Shown piece after piece: positions 13,025-26,064 of a stretch of DNA of 64,000 nt; position 1 is the first letter of the stretch, and every line of letters begins with the position of its first letter. The DNA is from Atopsyche davidsoni (taxonomy: Eukaryota; Arthropoda; Insecta; Trichoptera; Hydrobiosidae): the NCBI GenBank assembly GCA_022113835.1, contig JAILWY010000007.1:687001-751000 (forward strand). Reading direction: 5' to 3'. Position numbers and translations under genes: made by a program. The notes below the pieces were generated by a model. It was not told the DNA's origin and did not search any database. It saw only the letters and a program-made list of their open reading frames with translations.

Positions 13025-16000
13025 AATGGTATGTACATTAAACTTTCAAGTTTACAGGCGATGCTTTCCGCCTTGACTTTAGCTGTGTGGCAACTTGCTC
13101 CGAGATATTGTGAACCAAAAGTTAAGCCAAAGATTAGGCATCAGTTATCTTAACTTTAAACTTCAGTAGCGACAAAGGCTTCTTTCGTAAATAAGTGACG
13201 TGAAAAGATAAATTCGTATTTTATAATGCACTTAAGATTTATTTTTATTACGTAGAATTAAAATAATTTTAGTTATGCGATTTTATTTGAACTTATTTTG
13301 TATGAGGGTTTTCATTTTTCCGTCACATAAAATATCGCATAACTAAGTGACTTTGTATTTGCATTATTGTATTTAGGTTACATTGCTTGTTATATTACAA
13401 AGTTTTTTTAATGTAAAAATTTAGTTGAAATAAAGCCAGAGGATAAAATTTTACTTTTCCATTGTGGTACCATCTCGGGAGTAGAATCACTTTTGTTAAA
13501 AAAAGGTTCTCAATTCATCTGTTGCTATCTCGTAATAAATCAAATTTCAATTAGGAATAATATTTTTCATTGTCTCTATATTAAATACGAAATTATATTT
13601 CCGTCCATAAAAAGTATGTAATCGTAAAATTGGAGGTGTTGAAGTGAAGACGCAACTCCGGCGAGTGCTTATCAGATTAGAAGAGCCGAAAAAGCGGGGG
13701 TGGAAGACTGAAAATGGGGAGGAAGGGAGGAGGAAGAGGGTGGAAAATGTTGAATTAGGAATTGGCTTTAGGTTTGCAAAGTCAAACAAAGGAATTCAAA
13801 ATGTCTTTTATCTTTTTCGGAATCATTGAAAACTGTTAATAATTCAGGAGAATTTAAAAAAAATTAAGCTTGAAATGTATGGCTTTTAGGTATATTTTTT
13901 AACATTTAATATTTGTAAACAAAACAAAATAAAAACAGACTTTCTACCCCAAAATACCAATTATTTTAATGTATTTAAGTAAAAAAATATTAGTTTCATT
14001 CGAATACAGTTAATTGCAATTTAATGATAATCTTAAAACATCACGGAAAAAATAAAACATATCCCATCAAAACTGAAACCTTTCGTAATGTTTGATTTTT
14101 AATTTATTAAATTATGAATTTTTAAAAATATTAAAAACTGTTTTTCCTTTAAATAGTGACTATATATTATCTCTATACTTATTTATGTCCCCTAAATATT
14201 TTTATTGTATTATAAACCGTTTTAAGCCAAACCAAAACAGAAGATAATATTTTCACGGATATTTAAGGGGTTGTTTATCTTATGACTCCAAACACAAACA
14301 AATACTTTAGGAGTCTAGAACCTCCCCTCCCAGTTCCGATAAACTGGAATTACGACACCCCCAATGCATTTTTCAGGTTTCCGGTCCAGTTTACGGACAC
14401 TTCCGGATCGTAAATCAAAAAGGCTTTTAGATTCTGAGGTTGCCTTCCAGATTTACGCTAAAAACGATGGAATAAAACACCACAAGCATGTCTTGTTAAA
14501 TTATTATAAAACTAATTTTAAAAATATTTCACAAGAAAATAGCGAAGCTCTGTCTCACTTATCTTTAATATTTTCAAGAGTATCTGAAAAATCCAGTGGA
14601 GAATTTCTAGCGAATGTAACTTTTTAGGATTCCATCTTCGCTAAAAGGATTTTTGTCTTATAAAATCTGAACTGAATATTTTCGCGTCGTCTTTTTTATA
14701 TTCACTTTGCGGTTTATTGTCAAATCAATGAATTGAACATTTATTTTCAATTTTTTAGTGAAAAGGATATATAAATTTAATACAATACATGAATCAAACA
14801 GAAAGTATATTTTTTACAGAGAAAAAGACTTCAAATATAATTTATCTGGAAAAAAAGTTACTTTATATATTGTCTGGTGTCTATTGATTTGATGAAACCA
14901 CATATAATCATTCTACTCGTGAAAGCAAAAGCTTTAATAAAATAATTAAGATTTTTTTATTGAAAATTTTGTAATAAACATTTTATTTTAAATTACAAGT
15001 TATTTTGAGTTCTTTCCTTACACCAAAAATGGACAAAAATTTAAAAAAAAATTGTTTTACATTTTTATGAAAATTTTTAAATAACATAAATATTATTACG
15101 TAGATGTGTGTTATTAAGACAATGGCTGAAGGTCGGAAGTACAAAGGGTTATATAAAACAAATGACGGTTTTAAAATAATAAATTCATAATTTTTCTTTA
15201 ACCTTATTTTTCCGAGAACTAACTCACATCACGTGTGTCCGTTTTATACTTATTATTTTTAATGATATTTTAATAACACTTGTTAAACAAAAACTGCGTG
15301 CTTTTCAAATTTACAGAAATTCTATTTAATATTAACAGTTTAATCATTGAATAAACCCTGTTATTCTTTATGAAAAATTTACTCTAACGTAAAAATAATA
15401 TCCTCCAGTTATATAATTTGTGTTTGCGTCTTAATTTAATCCGGAAATTTAACGAAACCGTTAGAACTTAATTCCCTGAATACACATTTTTTAATACAAA
15501 ATTTATGGCTGCATACACCAGAGCTTTGTGGTATAATTTTTCAGGCCGACACAATGTACTGAGGATTTATTTCTTCAGGAGTATACTTTTCGATGGCGGC
15601 AGTGCCTTTGTTAAGCTTTTATTGTAGCTTTCTTAAGCCATAAGCTTCAAAGAAAACGACTTTTTTACAAATTTTTTATAGCTTTTAATGTATTTTTTCT
15701 CTCCACTGTTTCTGCGTGACACTTAATTTGAAATATTAGTTATTGAAAATATAAAGTTTTGTTTCGCAGTACTCAAGTTTTAAACATAATTCATCAAAAA
15801 ATTACAAATTATTCACAAATATTTTTTCATATAGAAATCTTCAACATTCGGTTGTTTTTTTAGTTTGTTTAATTTATTTTAAAATAAGTTCACAATTATA
15901 AGCCCTTTTGATTTATTTAAAATATTTTTTTTTATTTAAAAAGTACCGTTTTTGTCATTAAGTAAGAAATTATTATTTATTTTTAAAAAGTCATATTTTT

Positions 16001-17903
16001 CCATGAATCTATTCCCATATTTGATTTTTGGCATGAATTCAAATACAGTAAAATATATATTACAAATATGGGAATCATTTTAATATGTTAGTTTAATTAA
16101 TGAACAAAAATTTTAAATAAATAACTTTTTAATAGTTATGCTTAAAAAATATATTTTTTAAATCCAATTAAAGTGACTACACAAAAGACGAAGGGAAACA
16201 GAGGAGAGTAAATTAGGAAGGAGAGGCCTTCATCCGGAAGTAGATCGCTACGGGCCGATGCGTTGATGCTAAGATAGCAATTTAAGTTAGGCCAATTTAA
16301 ATCAATACTTGCTTAATGAACTGTACGAAGCAACCCGAGAAGATCTTGTCTAAGAAAGTACAATTCCCCGGAATAGCGTTTTCAACACTTCATTGGCCTA
16401 ATGTGGATATTACGTGTCCGGAATAATTCTACAATGAGACCACGAGGATGGAAGGCGGAGGGTGAGGGGGAGGGGAGGCTCCTTTCAAGGATCAGAAAAG
16501 GAGAGATTTGTGCTCGTGTTGGTCTGAACAGGTTCCCGCCTATTGGCGAAGGGTCTAGAATTCAATGCCTTGCTCTTACAAGTAATATTCAATGTTATTC
16601 TATTTATAAAATAGGAAAATATTATATTTTCATCCGTGAGATTTTATTATTTTTTCAATGCAATAAACATTTACATCTACATCTACAACAAACAAGTATT
16701 ACATTTCAAATACAATATGTTTCCAGTAACCAGTTTTTATCTTACGATGAGAATATTATCGTATAAAACTTAGCACACTGTATGTTATTCCTCAAATCAA
16801 AACTATTCATCTCAGGATTATTTGTAGTCTCTTTCTATTATTCATATATTTTCTATTTACTTTCTACATATTTTTTTTATCAGCGATACCTTGAAATAAA
16901 AGATCAAGGCGTTTGCCACACGAATAAAATCAAGCACTGCAGTGTTTATTACTTTGCACGCCAATAGTTGTTAAAAATCTACATACGTATACATTTATTT
17001 ATTTCATAATCACTAGATGTTATTCTCAGATTGAATTTAGTAACAATATAGATTATTTGAAAATACGAAGAAAATAAACAGTAAAAATATATCGTCACCA
17101 ATAGAGCTTTATATATTATGACGGCACGTAAAATAAAAGTCATATTGTCTTTAGAAAGATTTTTATACTATGGGGGAGTTACATTTTTAAATTAGTGATT
17201 ATTACTAATTTGTTACACACACATGCTACTTACTTTATATGCTGTACTTTTTAAATTTTTATTTTATTTTGTTCTGTAATTATTCTATCACGTTTCTATG
17301 TAGTTAAGACAAACATATCAGCTCAATATTGTGTCGTAAATATAGTGTAGCCGGCTACACCTTCAAACAACTACAGTAATTATTGCTGGCTAAGCACCTA
17401 GTGTCTCCGAAGAGGTTCAGGTTGAAGATTTGTTTGTTCGCAGTTCTCAAAACGTACAGGCGATCAGACTACAAAGGTGATCCGAAAGTACCCAGAAGAG
17501 CAAATGAGATTCTACGTATGCAAGAAACAATGTCGATATAGGGGTGAATATAACTTGTGGGATATCCGCCGCCCCTAAGGTACAGCCTTTACCTTTCAGT
17601 TTATATTTACGTACACGGATTTATCACGTAAAGCAAGCATCACGAAAACTTGCCTCTTGATATTGTGAAAGGTACATGGAAATCGGAAAAAGGACGAAAA
17701 TCATTTTAATTTTATTTGAGTTTTTAACAAAGGCAAGCTCAAAGATTACATTGGGGAAAAATTTCGGCTGATTCCTTTAAAAAAATTACTCATGAAAGTA
17801 AGACTCATTCAAAGTGTATGCGTGTAAATTGTAAAAGTTTAAAATTTCTCTGTGTATAAATAATGAATATTAAATTACATCTTCGAGTAGAATTAATTAA
17901 ACA
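13025..17903. other. No gene seen
   Basis: AT-rich, with purine-rich patches at 13680-13750 and 16430-16510 (AGGGTGAGGGGGAGGGGAGG). No exon or mobile element recognised. Confidence 0.55.
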
Positions 17904-17988
17904 TAAGGGCGGTCCGATAAGTTCTTAGCCTACAAAAGAAAAACGAAAATTTTGGAAAACTGGTGATTTATTTCTGAAAATAGTCTCC
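17904..17988 (+). mobile_element. Solo end of the same mariner family
   Basis: The sequence begins with GGGCGGTCCGATAAGTTCTT and stays closely similar to the left end of the 48100 mariner for about 85 bases (through GGTGATTTATTTCTGAAAAT), then similarity stops. No partner end was seen nearby, so it is a truncated copy. Confidence 0.85.
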
Positions 17989-20900
17989 TTTTACGAGTAG
18001 GTAAAGTTAAGTCATAGAAAAAGTCTTTGTATCAAAATATTATTAAAATTATTATTTTTTGCTCGATTTGATGTTGTCAGTTTCCGGTTTTATTTGTATT
18101 TATATTTGACTGAGGACATGGTTCAGGTTCGAGGGCAAAGACACCTTCTAGTGAAGCGGACTGTGTCGGCCTGTTTTGCTGTGATTCTCACGGAAATTTC
18201 CGTTCCGCGACGACATTGTCATTTTCCCTCGCGGAATCCAAACTATTCACGTATCAGTGCTGTCACACCGGATTAATTGCAAAACGTTGGAAATTAATCG
18301 AGATGAGCTGCCGTCTAAATTTCAATTCCCTCCCTACATTTATGATTATACCTTTGCTTGGCACTCAATGCGGTGTTTAATAAAAATCTCCCGCTCTATA
18401 ATAAATCCCTGTATTTCAATTCTTTGTGTGTTGATCATTATAAACCTTTACCACAGGAAATGTACAAGGATGAATAATTATTTATAAATATTTATTCCTA
18501 AGTTCTTTAATTTTGCTGTATTTTAAAAATCACATGTACTTCACTTTTCACTTTTTGAAAAATTACTAAATAAATTTATTTATAAAATGTCAAAAAAATT
18601 AGCACTGAAGAGAGTTGTCTTTCCATTCTTGGCGTTTTTAATTTTTTACTCCTAAGTGGTTGAACTTTGGAAACGTCAGATGCTATTTTTCCCTCCGTCA
18701 AGTTATCTTTTGTTAGTAGAATGTCTTTTTTAAAAGAAATGCTCGAACATTTTTAAAAACTGCTCCCTGAATATTTCATTTTTGTAATATGTCTAGTTTG
18801 AAGACACTTGTTTGAAAAAAAATCAAATTCAAAGACATTAAGAATCATTGGATTATGTCATTAGCGACTGTAAAATTAAATTAAGATATTCTCGAAAACA
18901 TAGGCGTAGATTTAAAAGCTGCAGTTTATAATAACATTAATCTTTTTACTGCTACAAACTTTCGTTTACGAGACCGCCTAGTAAAAAAAACTTGGTTTTT
19001 CTCGTGAAGAGTCGGTTTTGTTTGTATTTTTAATGTTGAGTTTGCAGCGGCGGGGGGCGCTGTTAATCGCGGGAAGTGGATTTAAATTCGGAATTTAATA
19101 TGCACATTTCCGGGGACACTAACTTCCGGCGGCTGCGTCGGTATTTCACGAGAATTTAATTTATTTTTCATCATACTTTCATGGAAATATTTGGATACCG
19201 TTTAAGCATTCAACTTACCAAAAACTCAAACACAATTACCTGACGGGATAACTTTTTGCGTTTTACCAATAAATTATCGCCATCAATACCAATGAAATAA
19301 ACTTTTAATTTTTTTTAGCTATATGTACTCGTTCCATTATATTTTTCCTCATTTCCCGCATGTTTTTTTGAAATAGTGAATGGCTGTTTATAATAATCAA
19401 TTTTTATTAATTTATTTTCATCAAAATAGTTTCACTAGGTTTTTTTTTTTAATTTTGTAAATGTTTATTTAAAACATTGATAGTTTTGCCTCCAAAAAGA
19501 TACTGCATGTTTCTGATTAAATAAATCATATTATTCACAAAATATGTTGTTTGAATGAGTAAGATATGTTTAAAAACAGATTTCCTAGTAATTTTTTTTA
19601 TTGTTTTAAAGTGTAGTTTTAGTCGTTTACCCCTTGTTAATTTGCATACATAAAACAGCTGTCGCATATGTGCTCTTTTGTTAGTTCTCTTAATTCCTGT
19701 TTTACTTGTTATTCGGTACAATACGGCCCTGATCATTATTCCAGCAGCGTTTCAAATTGAATAATTACGTTGCTAAGCGCGCGTCCCCACATGGCTGGAA
19801 TCGCCATTCAAATTTCGTTAGTTTTGGAAAGTCTCTATCGTCTCCTTTATTTTGACGTCAAATTGCTGGCAATGCCACCATCCTAGTTACCATTGAGATT
19901 CTCCACACGTCGTTTTAATACTATCTGCTCCCCGCGGTGCCTCCGAGCCCCGAGCTGAGCTCACACCCGACAGATTTCACGCGACAGTCATCATTGCATC
20001 AGCTGATTTTAAATTAATAAATAAATATTTAACAGCTTTTTATATTTTATTTCTAACTATCGATGTTTAAATATTAAAAAATCTGCTTTTCGAACTTAGC
20101 ACTATTTATACAGAATAAGTTATATACCGTTGAGTTATCTTCTTGAACTTTTTTTTTGACTGAAATTTTTACTCAAAAATTATTGTGTACACAGAGATCT
20201 CTCATCTCTTTATACAAGTTACTATCACGTTCTGAGAATTTATATATGGTGCAGACGCGCCTCTAAATATACATTCGTTAATATTCGTGGTGCGCTCCCT
20301 TAATGTGATCTTTCATTGCCTCTTTAAATCATATTAAAAATTGAACGCTGTGGAAAAATTCCATACAAACACATTAAAAAAGTTGTATATTCTCAACGAC
20401 GTATTCAATGCTCGCGTGCGCTGGTGAGTGGTTAAAAACATATTTTTGAAAGACTCATAAAATTCAGCTATTTTCAGGTTTAAATTTTCAGGAAAATATT
20501 TTATGATTTCTCATTTCGTTTTTTTTTTTTTTTTTTCATTAAAAGCAATAAAAATATCATTATAATGATAGTCTATAAACTCAAAATTATTATTATCCAT
20601 AAAAAAAAAATTGCCTCATTAATCATACCAGAAATAATTTTTGGTCAGTTAAATTATAAAATTAGTACGTGTATAAGAAATCGAATGTTTAGTTGCGCCA
20701 AAATGTTTTATTAAATATTTACATTTTTTTATCTATGTGGGTTTATTGTGTATACAATATTTAGTAATGGGTTCACATATGAAATAACATGAAAAATTCT
20801 CGACATTATTTTCCAATTAAAAATCTGCTGTTTTCACATTTATTTTCAGGAAATTAAATCACTTGAAATCGACACAAGTATTATTAGCTCCACCAGCGCC

Positions 20901-23009
20901 GGCAATGCCGTTTGATTTAATGTAAATTGAAAGTTGATTATCAATACATGTTTTCAATTTTGCTTTGACAGCATTTCCATTCAATTCGATTAATTCGAAA
21001 ACAAAATAATTGACATTATTGTCCCATATTTGAAAAAAATAGGAAAAACTGCCAGTATTTCAAATAATTTCTGAATACAGCCTCCATTGCCAATTAGTTT
21101 TTGTACCCTGAGCGAGTTAACATACTGCAAATTATAGAATTACAATTTTTTTATAACGAATAAAAGATACATTGAGAGTCGAATGCAAAATCACATACAC
21201 ATTTTACATAACTTGTTATTTATCAAAATTTAAAAATTGCTAAAATAGTAACTGAAAAATTTTTTTTTTTCTACATGAGCATTAATAATTTTTATGGTAT
21301 TTTTAAAACATGTTTCTAGGTTTATTTTTATGTTAAAGCATGCGCCATATTCATTTTTCACCAGGCCAGAAACAAGAATAATTTTTTTGAGCGCAAAGAA
21401 CTTTCCAACGAAGACATCACATTAGATTTTTTTTGTGCATGGAAATTTTACATTTAACTTTGTGCGCTTAAAAATATTTTGAAAATAATCTGAAGCAATA
21501 CACTGGATACATACTAAGTAGCCAAAACTTTTTATAACTATATTTCAGTGGAAATATTACAATACGTTTAGTTTAAATATATTTAAAATTATAAGTTGAG
21601 ACTTTTTAATCATGTTTAATTTAAATTATTTTATTACTGAGAATCGAATTGAAAAATGTTTAATAATAACTTAACATGTGGTGTATCTCTTTGTGAACCT
21701 TATAAAATGTCTTGAATATTCAAGAGTGAAATTACTGGGAAGGTATTCAAGGCTGCTGTAATCAGAGGTTTTAAGGTTATTTCACCACGGAGGTCAATTT
21801 TTTTCTTTAGCCGTTTCAGCAACATTTCAAAGGAAATCCTTTTCAAAAGAATTCCTCTGAAAACGATCGCAGTATCGGTAGTCGAATTTCAGGAAATGTT
21901 CAATACTCTACTTGAAACCTTTAAAACCTCGAGTGGCATCGTTAACAGATAATTTTATAAAGTATTTAAAAAACTTAAAAACCTAACGACATTAAAAATT
22001 ACCACCAATCAATCAATTATAAAGGGATATTTTCTATTGACAACTTTGTAAGCATAACTTCAAGATGGGTTTTTAATAATTATTTATAAAATTTTAATTT
22101 CTCTGTTAATTTTTTTATAATGTTGTAGTCGTCCAAAATTAAAGATTGTTTTTTTTTTTAATTCGCTAACAATTGCATGCTATACAATTGAGTTTAAGGC
22201 TGCTGATCAAATTAAAATGTAAATTTCTGCTAAGCTCTCTTAAATGGATGCCAAGTTGTTATTCAAAAAGCTCACGTGTCCAAAAAGGGCGTGATACATT
22301 TGATAGTTATTACTGAAAGGATATGACTAAAGGATAGCCTAATGGACCGTAGCCATATTATTTCATACTAATATGGTTAGTAACCCTTGCTTAGGCGCTT
22401 TGTCCTTTCGTTTGAGGATAATGTATGAGACTCTATGTGATACAAATGAAGATTTATATACATATATCCATGATTGCAAAGGTTTTCAGGGCTCTGTATA
22501 TATTCTGGGATTTTATGACTATCTATTTTGCATTTTTATTTTCTCTTGACTGGCTGAATCATGTGATATTTACAAAATAATAGTAAATTTATGTTACTTC
22601 ATTATTGCTTTTAATTTTGTACTGTTATTGATTGCGTTTTTGAAAATTATATAGACACAAAAAAAGTAACGTTGACTTCATTTAAATTGATCAAACTACC
22701 GTAATCGAGTCCTTCGCCAAATCCATGGCAATATTAAACTATTAGAAGATTCAGATAAAAGCAAAAATAATCGTAAATCTTAATGTGCATTTATTGCCTG
22801 GCGAAAGCCTGAATGGCGAAAGGTTCCACATAAAATTGAATATTTATGACAAAAAGCGAAAAAGGGTGGCCGAAAATTCATGAGAGAGCTTTTGTTTTTT
22901 AACAAATGATGCCAATTCGTCTAGTTCTCGCTCGGGCGGGGACTGAAATATGTTCTGTATTCCAGTGCTGTTTTTTACACAGTCAATATTCGGCCGTGAG
23001 GCGCAGAGA
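17989..23009. other. No gene seen
   Basis: AT-rich, with small GC-richer islands at 18120-18260, 19035-19140 and 19780-19990 that lack convincing coding sequence. Confidence 0.55.
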
Positions 23010-23045
23010 GGGATGAGGGGTGAGGGACGAGGGATGAGGGGTGAG
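23010..23045 (+). repeat. Two-copy purine-rich direct repeat
   Basis: GGGATGAGGGGTGAG occurs at 23010-23024 and 23031-23045, period 21. The local ORFs on both strands are by-products of this biased sequence. Confidence 0.8.
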
Positions 23046-23345
23046 AAGTTGGACAAGCCGGGGCAGTTGCTCGCCAGGAGGCGGCGTCTTTGTCCCTTCG
23101 TGGACCGATGGACTCGAATTCGTCTTTTCGACTCAATGACCATGCCAAATATGGCTGAGGCGACCATCACCGTTGAAAAAAATAACAGACCAATATATTT
23201 TCACACATGATCATTATCAAGTATTTTTTAATAAATTTGTGCACACGGGTTTGTTTGTGTAAACAACATTTATGAAATCAATTCACAAAGACAATGACGA
23301 AAAAAAATAAAAATAAACCATAAAAAAATAGCAAGCAACTTAGTA

Positions 23346-23545
23346 ACATTTTTGAATAAAATACTTGAGTGATTTTCCTCATTTTCGTTTTTATTAGTGA
23401 CCGGTTTCGCCAACCTTTCACGTTGGCATTATCAAACATTATTAACACTTATAAAAACGAAAATGTAGAAAATCACTCAATAATATTAAAATAATATTAA
23501 AATGGAATTCCAACAAATACTCTCTGTCATAAATATTGAATTTCT
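23346..23545 (-). repeat. ACCGGT-family repeat, well-preserved inverted copy
   Basis: Outer arms of about 34 bp (23365-23399 and 23447-23480: TTGAGTGATTTTC... and GAAAATCACTCAA) enclose the core GTGACCGGTTTCGCC, a hairpin and ATTATCAAACATTATTAACA. The right edge ends in CTCTGTCATAAATATTGAAT, the family's left end in reverse complement. Confidence 0.85.
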
Positions 23546-25515
23546 CAACTTAGTAACGTTAATTTTGCAAGTTTACAAGTTAAGTTTTCGATTAGGTTCT
23601 CCGTAGATTTAGTTTAAATGCTGGTGCACAGGTATTAAAAAAAAATATTTCTTCTACATGTGTTTCATGTACATATATATGTTACAAAGTTCCTTTGGTG
23701 CTATCTGAATATGTATTTTTTTTTTTAAATTATGAAGAGTTATTTACAATTCGAGTTTTATTAAAAAAAAAAAAAAATACTGGCTCTTAATGATATATAA
23801 AATGTTTGGTCACTCTTGGAATAACTCAGAGACCTATTAGCTCCAGAGCGTCCTGCATCAGCGCCAAGTTGAATGATGTCATATTCGCACGTCCAAATCA
23901 AAATGTCGGATGCCCCTCCATTAGGCCAGCCTTCTCAGCCTTTTCAGTAATTTTACTTTAATGCGAGCTTACGCAGCAACAAGTTCAAATGTTAAATCAT
24001 ACGTGAAAAGAGAAATTCATGTTCCCCTAATCACTTATGTTAACTTTAGATTAACATATTAAAATTATTGCGTATAGTTAGCTCAAACCTCAGATCTTAA
24101 ATGATCAGAGATTTTACTACGCAACTTCATTTATAGTGACTTCTATATTTTTACAATTAAATATATTTACAACGTAATTAAATATACTCTTTGTAATTAA
24201 ATAGCTCTAGTAAAATTTATATGATAGATAGATAGACTATAAATAACACTATTCTAAAATAATAGAAAACTGAAATAAAACTGCAAAGAGACAAGTAAGC
24301 TAGCAAATCAAAGCAAATATAAAAATTCCTGACCTGCACGCCTCCAGAATTTGGCTTTGTTGTTCTCAAGGAAATTACAATAAAAACAATAAAAAGAGCT
24401 ATTTACAAAAGATTTTCTCCCCTTTCTTTCAAATTTTAGCAATCTATTAAAGAAACGTGGCCATCGTTTGTCTTTATCGCATGACGCTAACCAAAAAACC
24501 ATGCGATCATTTTCAAGGTATTCACGCAATCGCACATCCGTGAATACATTTCTCTGGTCTATTTCCTGATTTTTTCGTTACGTTTCCCACACTAGCCGAT
24601 CGTCTTTTGATGGGTGATTTATGGCCGCGGAGGTGGCACCTCATCCCCGAGAGCCTCCCCGTCTCTATTGATTCATAACATCCCCATTGAGGACGCCAAA
24701 AAAACAACTTTTGACAAAATAGAGGAGGCGGCGGAGAAACCGACAACAGGAAGGGAATAGAAATCAAGATAAATATTTCATTTATTTTTAATCGATAAAG
24801 TGAAATACTCGGGAGTGATAAAGAATATATTCAATATTTTTTTAAAGCTTCTGTCAATAAAACACAATGCGATACTTGCCAAATACTTTTTCGGATAAAT
24901 CTTCGTTTTTCGGAAAAAAATTGATTTAGTCGGCAATAATGAGCAACAACGTAGAACCTTGCTTTTATTTTTATGCGATTTTCTTCTTTTCCAGTCAGAT
25001 CCCGTAAGGATGGGATGAGAATCTGCTTAAAAATATAATTCGTCTTTATTGCTGCTACATGGATCTACGCTGAGGGTAGACTTTTAAGATGCAACAAATT
25101 CAGTAATTCTTTAGAATACTTTCTTCGCAGCTGTTTCGGTGTTTCTGAAAAAGACTTTTGACTTTCCTGAGAGAAATTTTCTCTTAATTTTTTCCTTACA
25201 TTTTTTTTCAAAATATTCTAGTCCAGTTTCGTTGAGGATGTCTCTCATCTATGACTCTCAATAAAATAAAACAGAAACTAAAAATACACACCCAAATTTA
25301 TTATGCTTAAACAGTTTTATGAAATAAAGTATATTTATCAACTTTTTAAGTCACAAAAAATTTAAATATTCGAATATATTATGAAATATAATTGATATTT
25401 TTTTTAAAATTGCAACCTCTTGGTAATTTAGGATTTTATTTCTTATGTTTGAAATTTTAGTGTCGCTTCTCGCTTCGTGTCCATCTCCGGTCTGCCAAAA
25501 ATAAAGGACCATTTT
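23546..25515. other. No gene seen
   Basis: AT-rich. A GC-richer patch at 24570-24750 has only short frames without domains. Confidence 0.55.
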
Positions 25516-26064
25516 ACCTGGCGAAATCGTGTCATTTGATTTATTTAATTGTTACTTTATTATTCTATTCATAGAATTGATTTTTTTACAAAGTATTGCA
25601 AAAACTATACATTATATTTATATATTTTTTATTATTTAATTAACATCCATTTTCAGGGTAAAATAAAATCTTGAAGATGTTGAAAAATTGGATAAAATGA
25701 TGACTTTTCAAAACCAAAGTTTGTTAAAGAATTTTTTTTTTTTTAATTTTTAAATTAATAAAGCGCACATGGTTTATATTTAATCTTTTAATTTCAATTA
25801 AAAAAAAGACTTTTAAATGTTTAGGATTCATGGAAAATATGCCGGACGAATCTCAAAATTCCTACACTTCAATCGGAAAAACACATATTTATCATATTGA
25901 AAGTAAACTTATAAAAAATAAAATAACACCACAATCGGAAAAAAGAATGTATCTAACTTTTTGCATTTAAATTGTTTTGATTGGTGCAGTCGATTTTTCG
26001 CAAAACGGACCAGAAAATGATCAAAAAAACTTGGGTATGAGAATTTGGCCCTTAAACCTGTCAA
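25516..26064 (+). repeat. Dispersed repeat, copy A
   Basis: Starts ACCTGGCGAAATCGTGTCAT and runs to near TTTTTCGCAAAACGGACCAG. A diverged inverted copy is at 43318-43812. No protein is readable, and family and mechanism are unknown. Confidence 0.85.
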
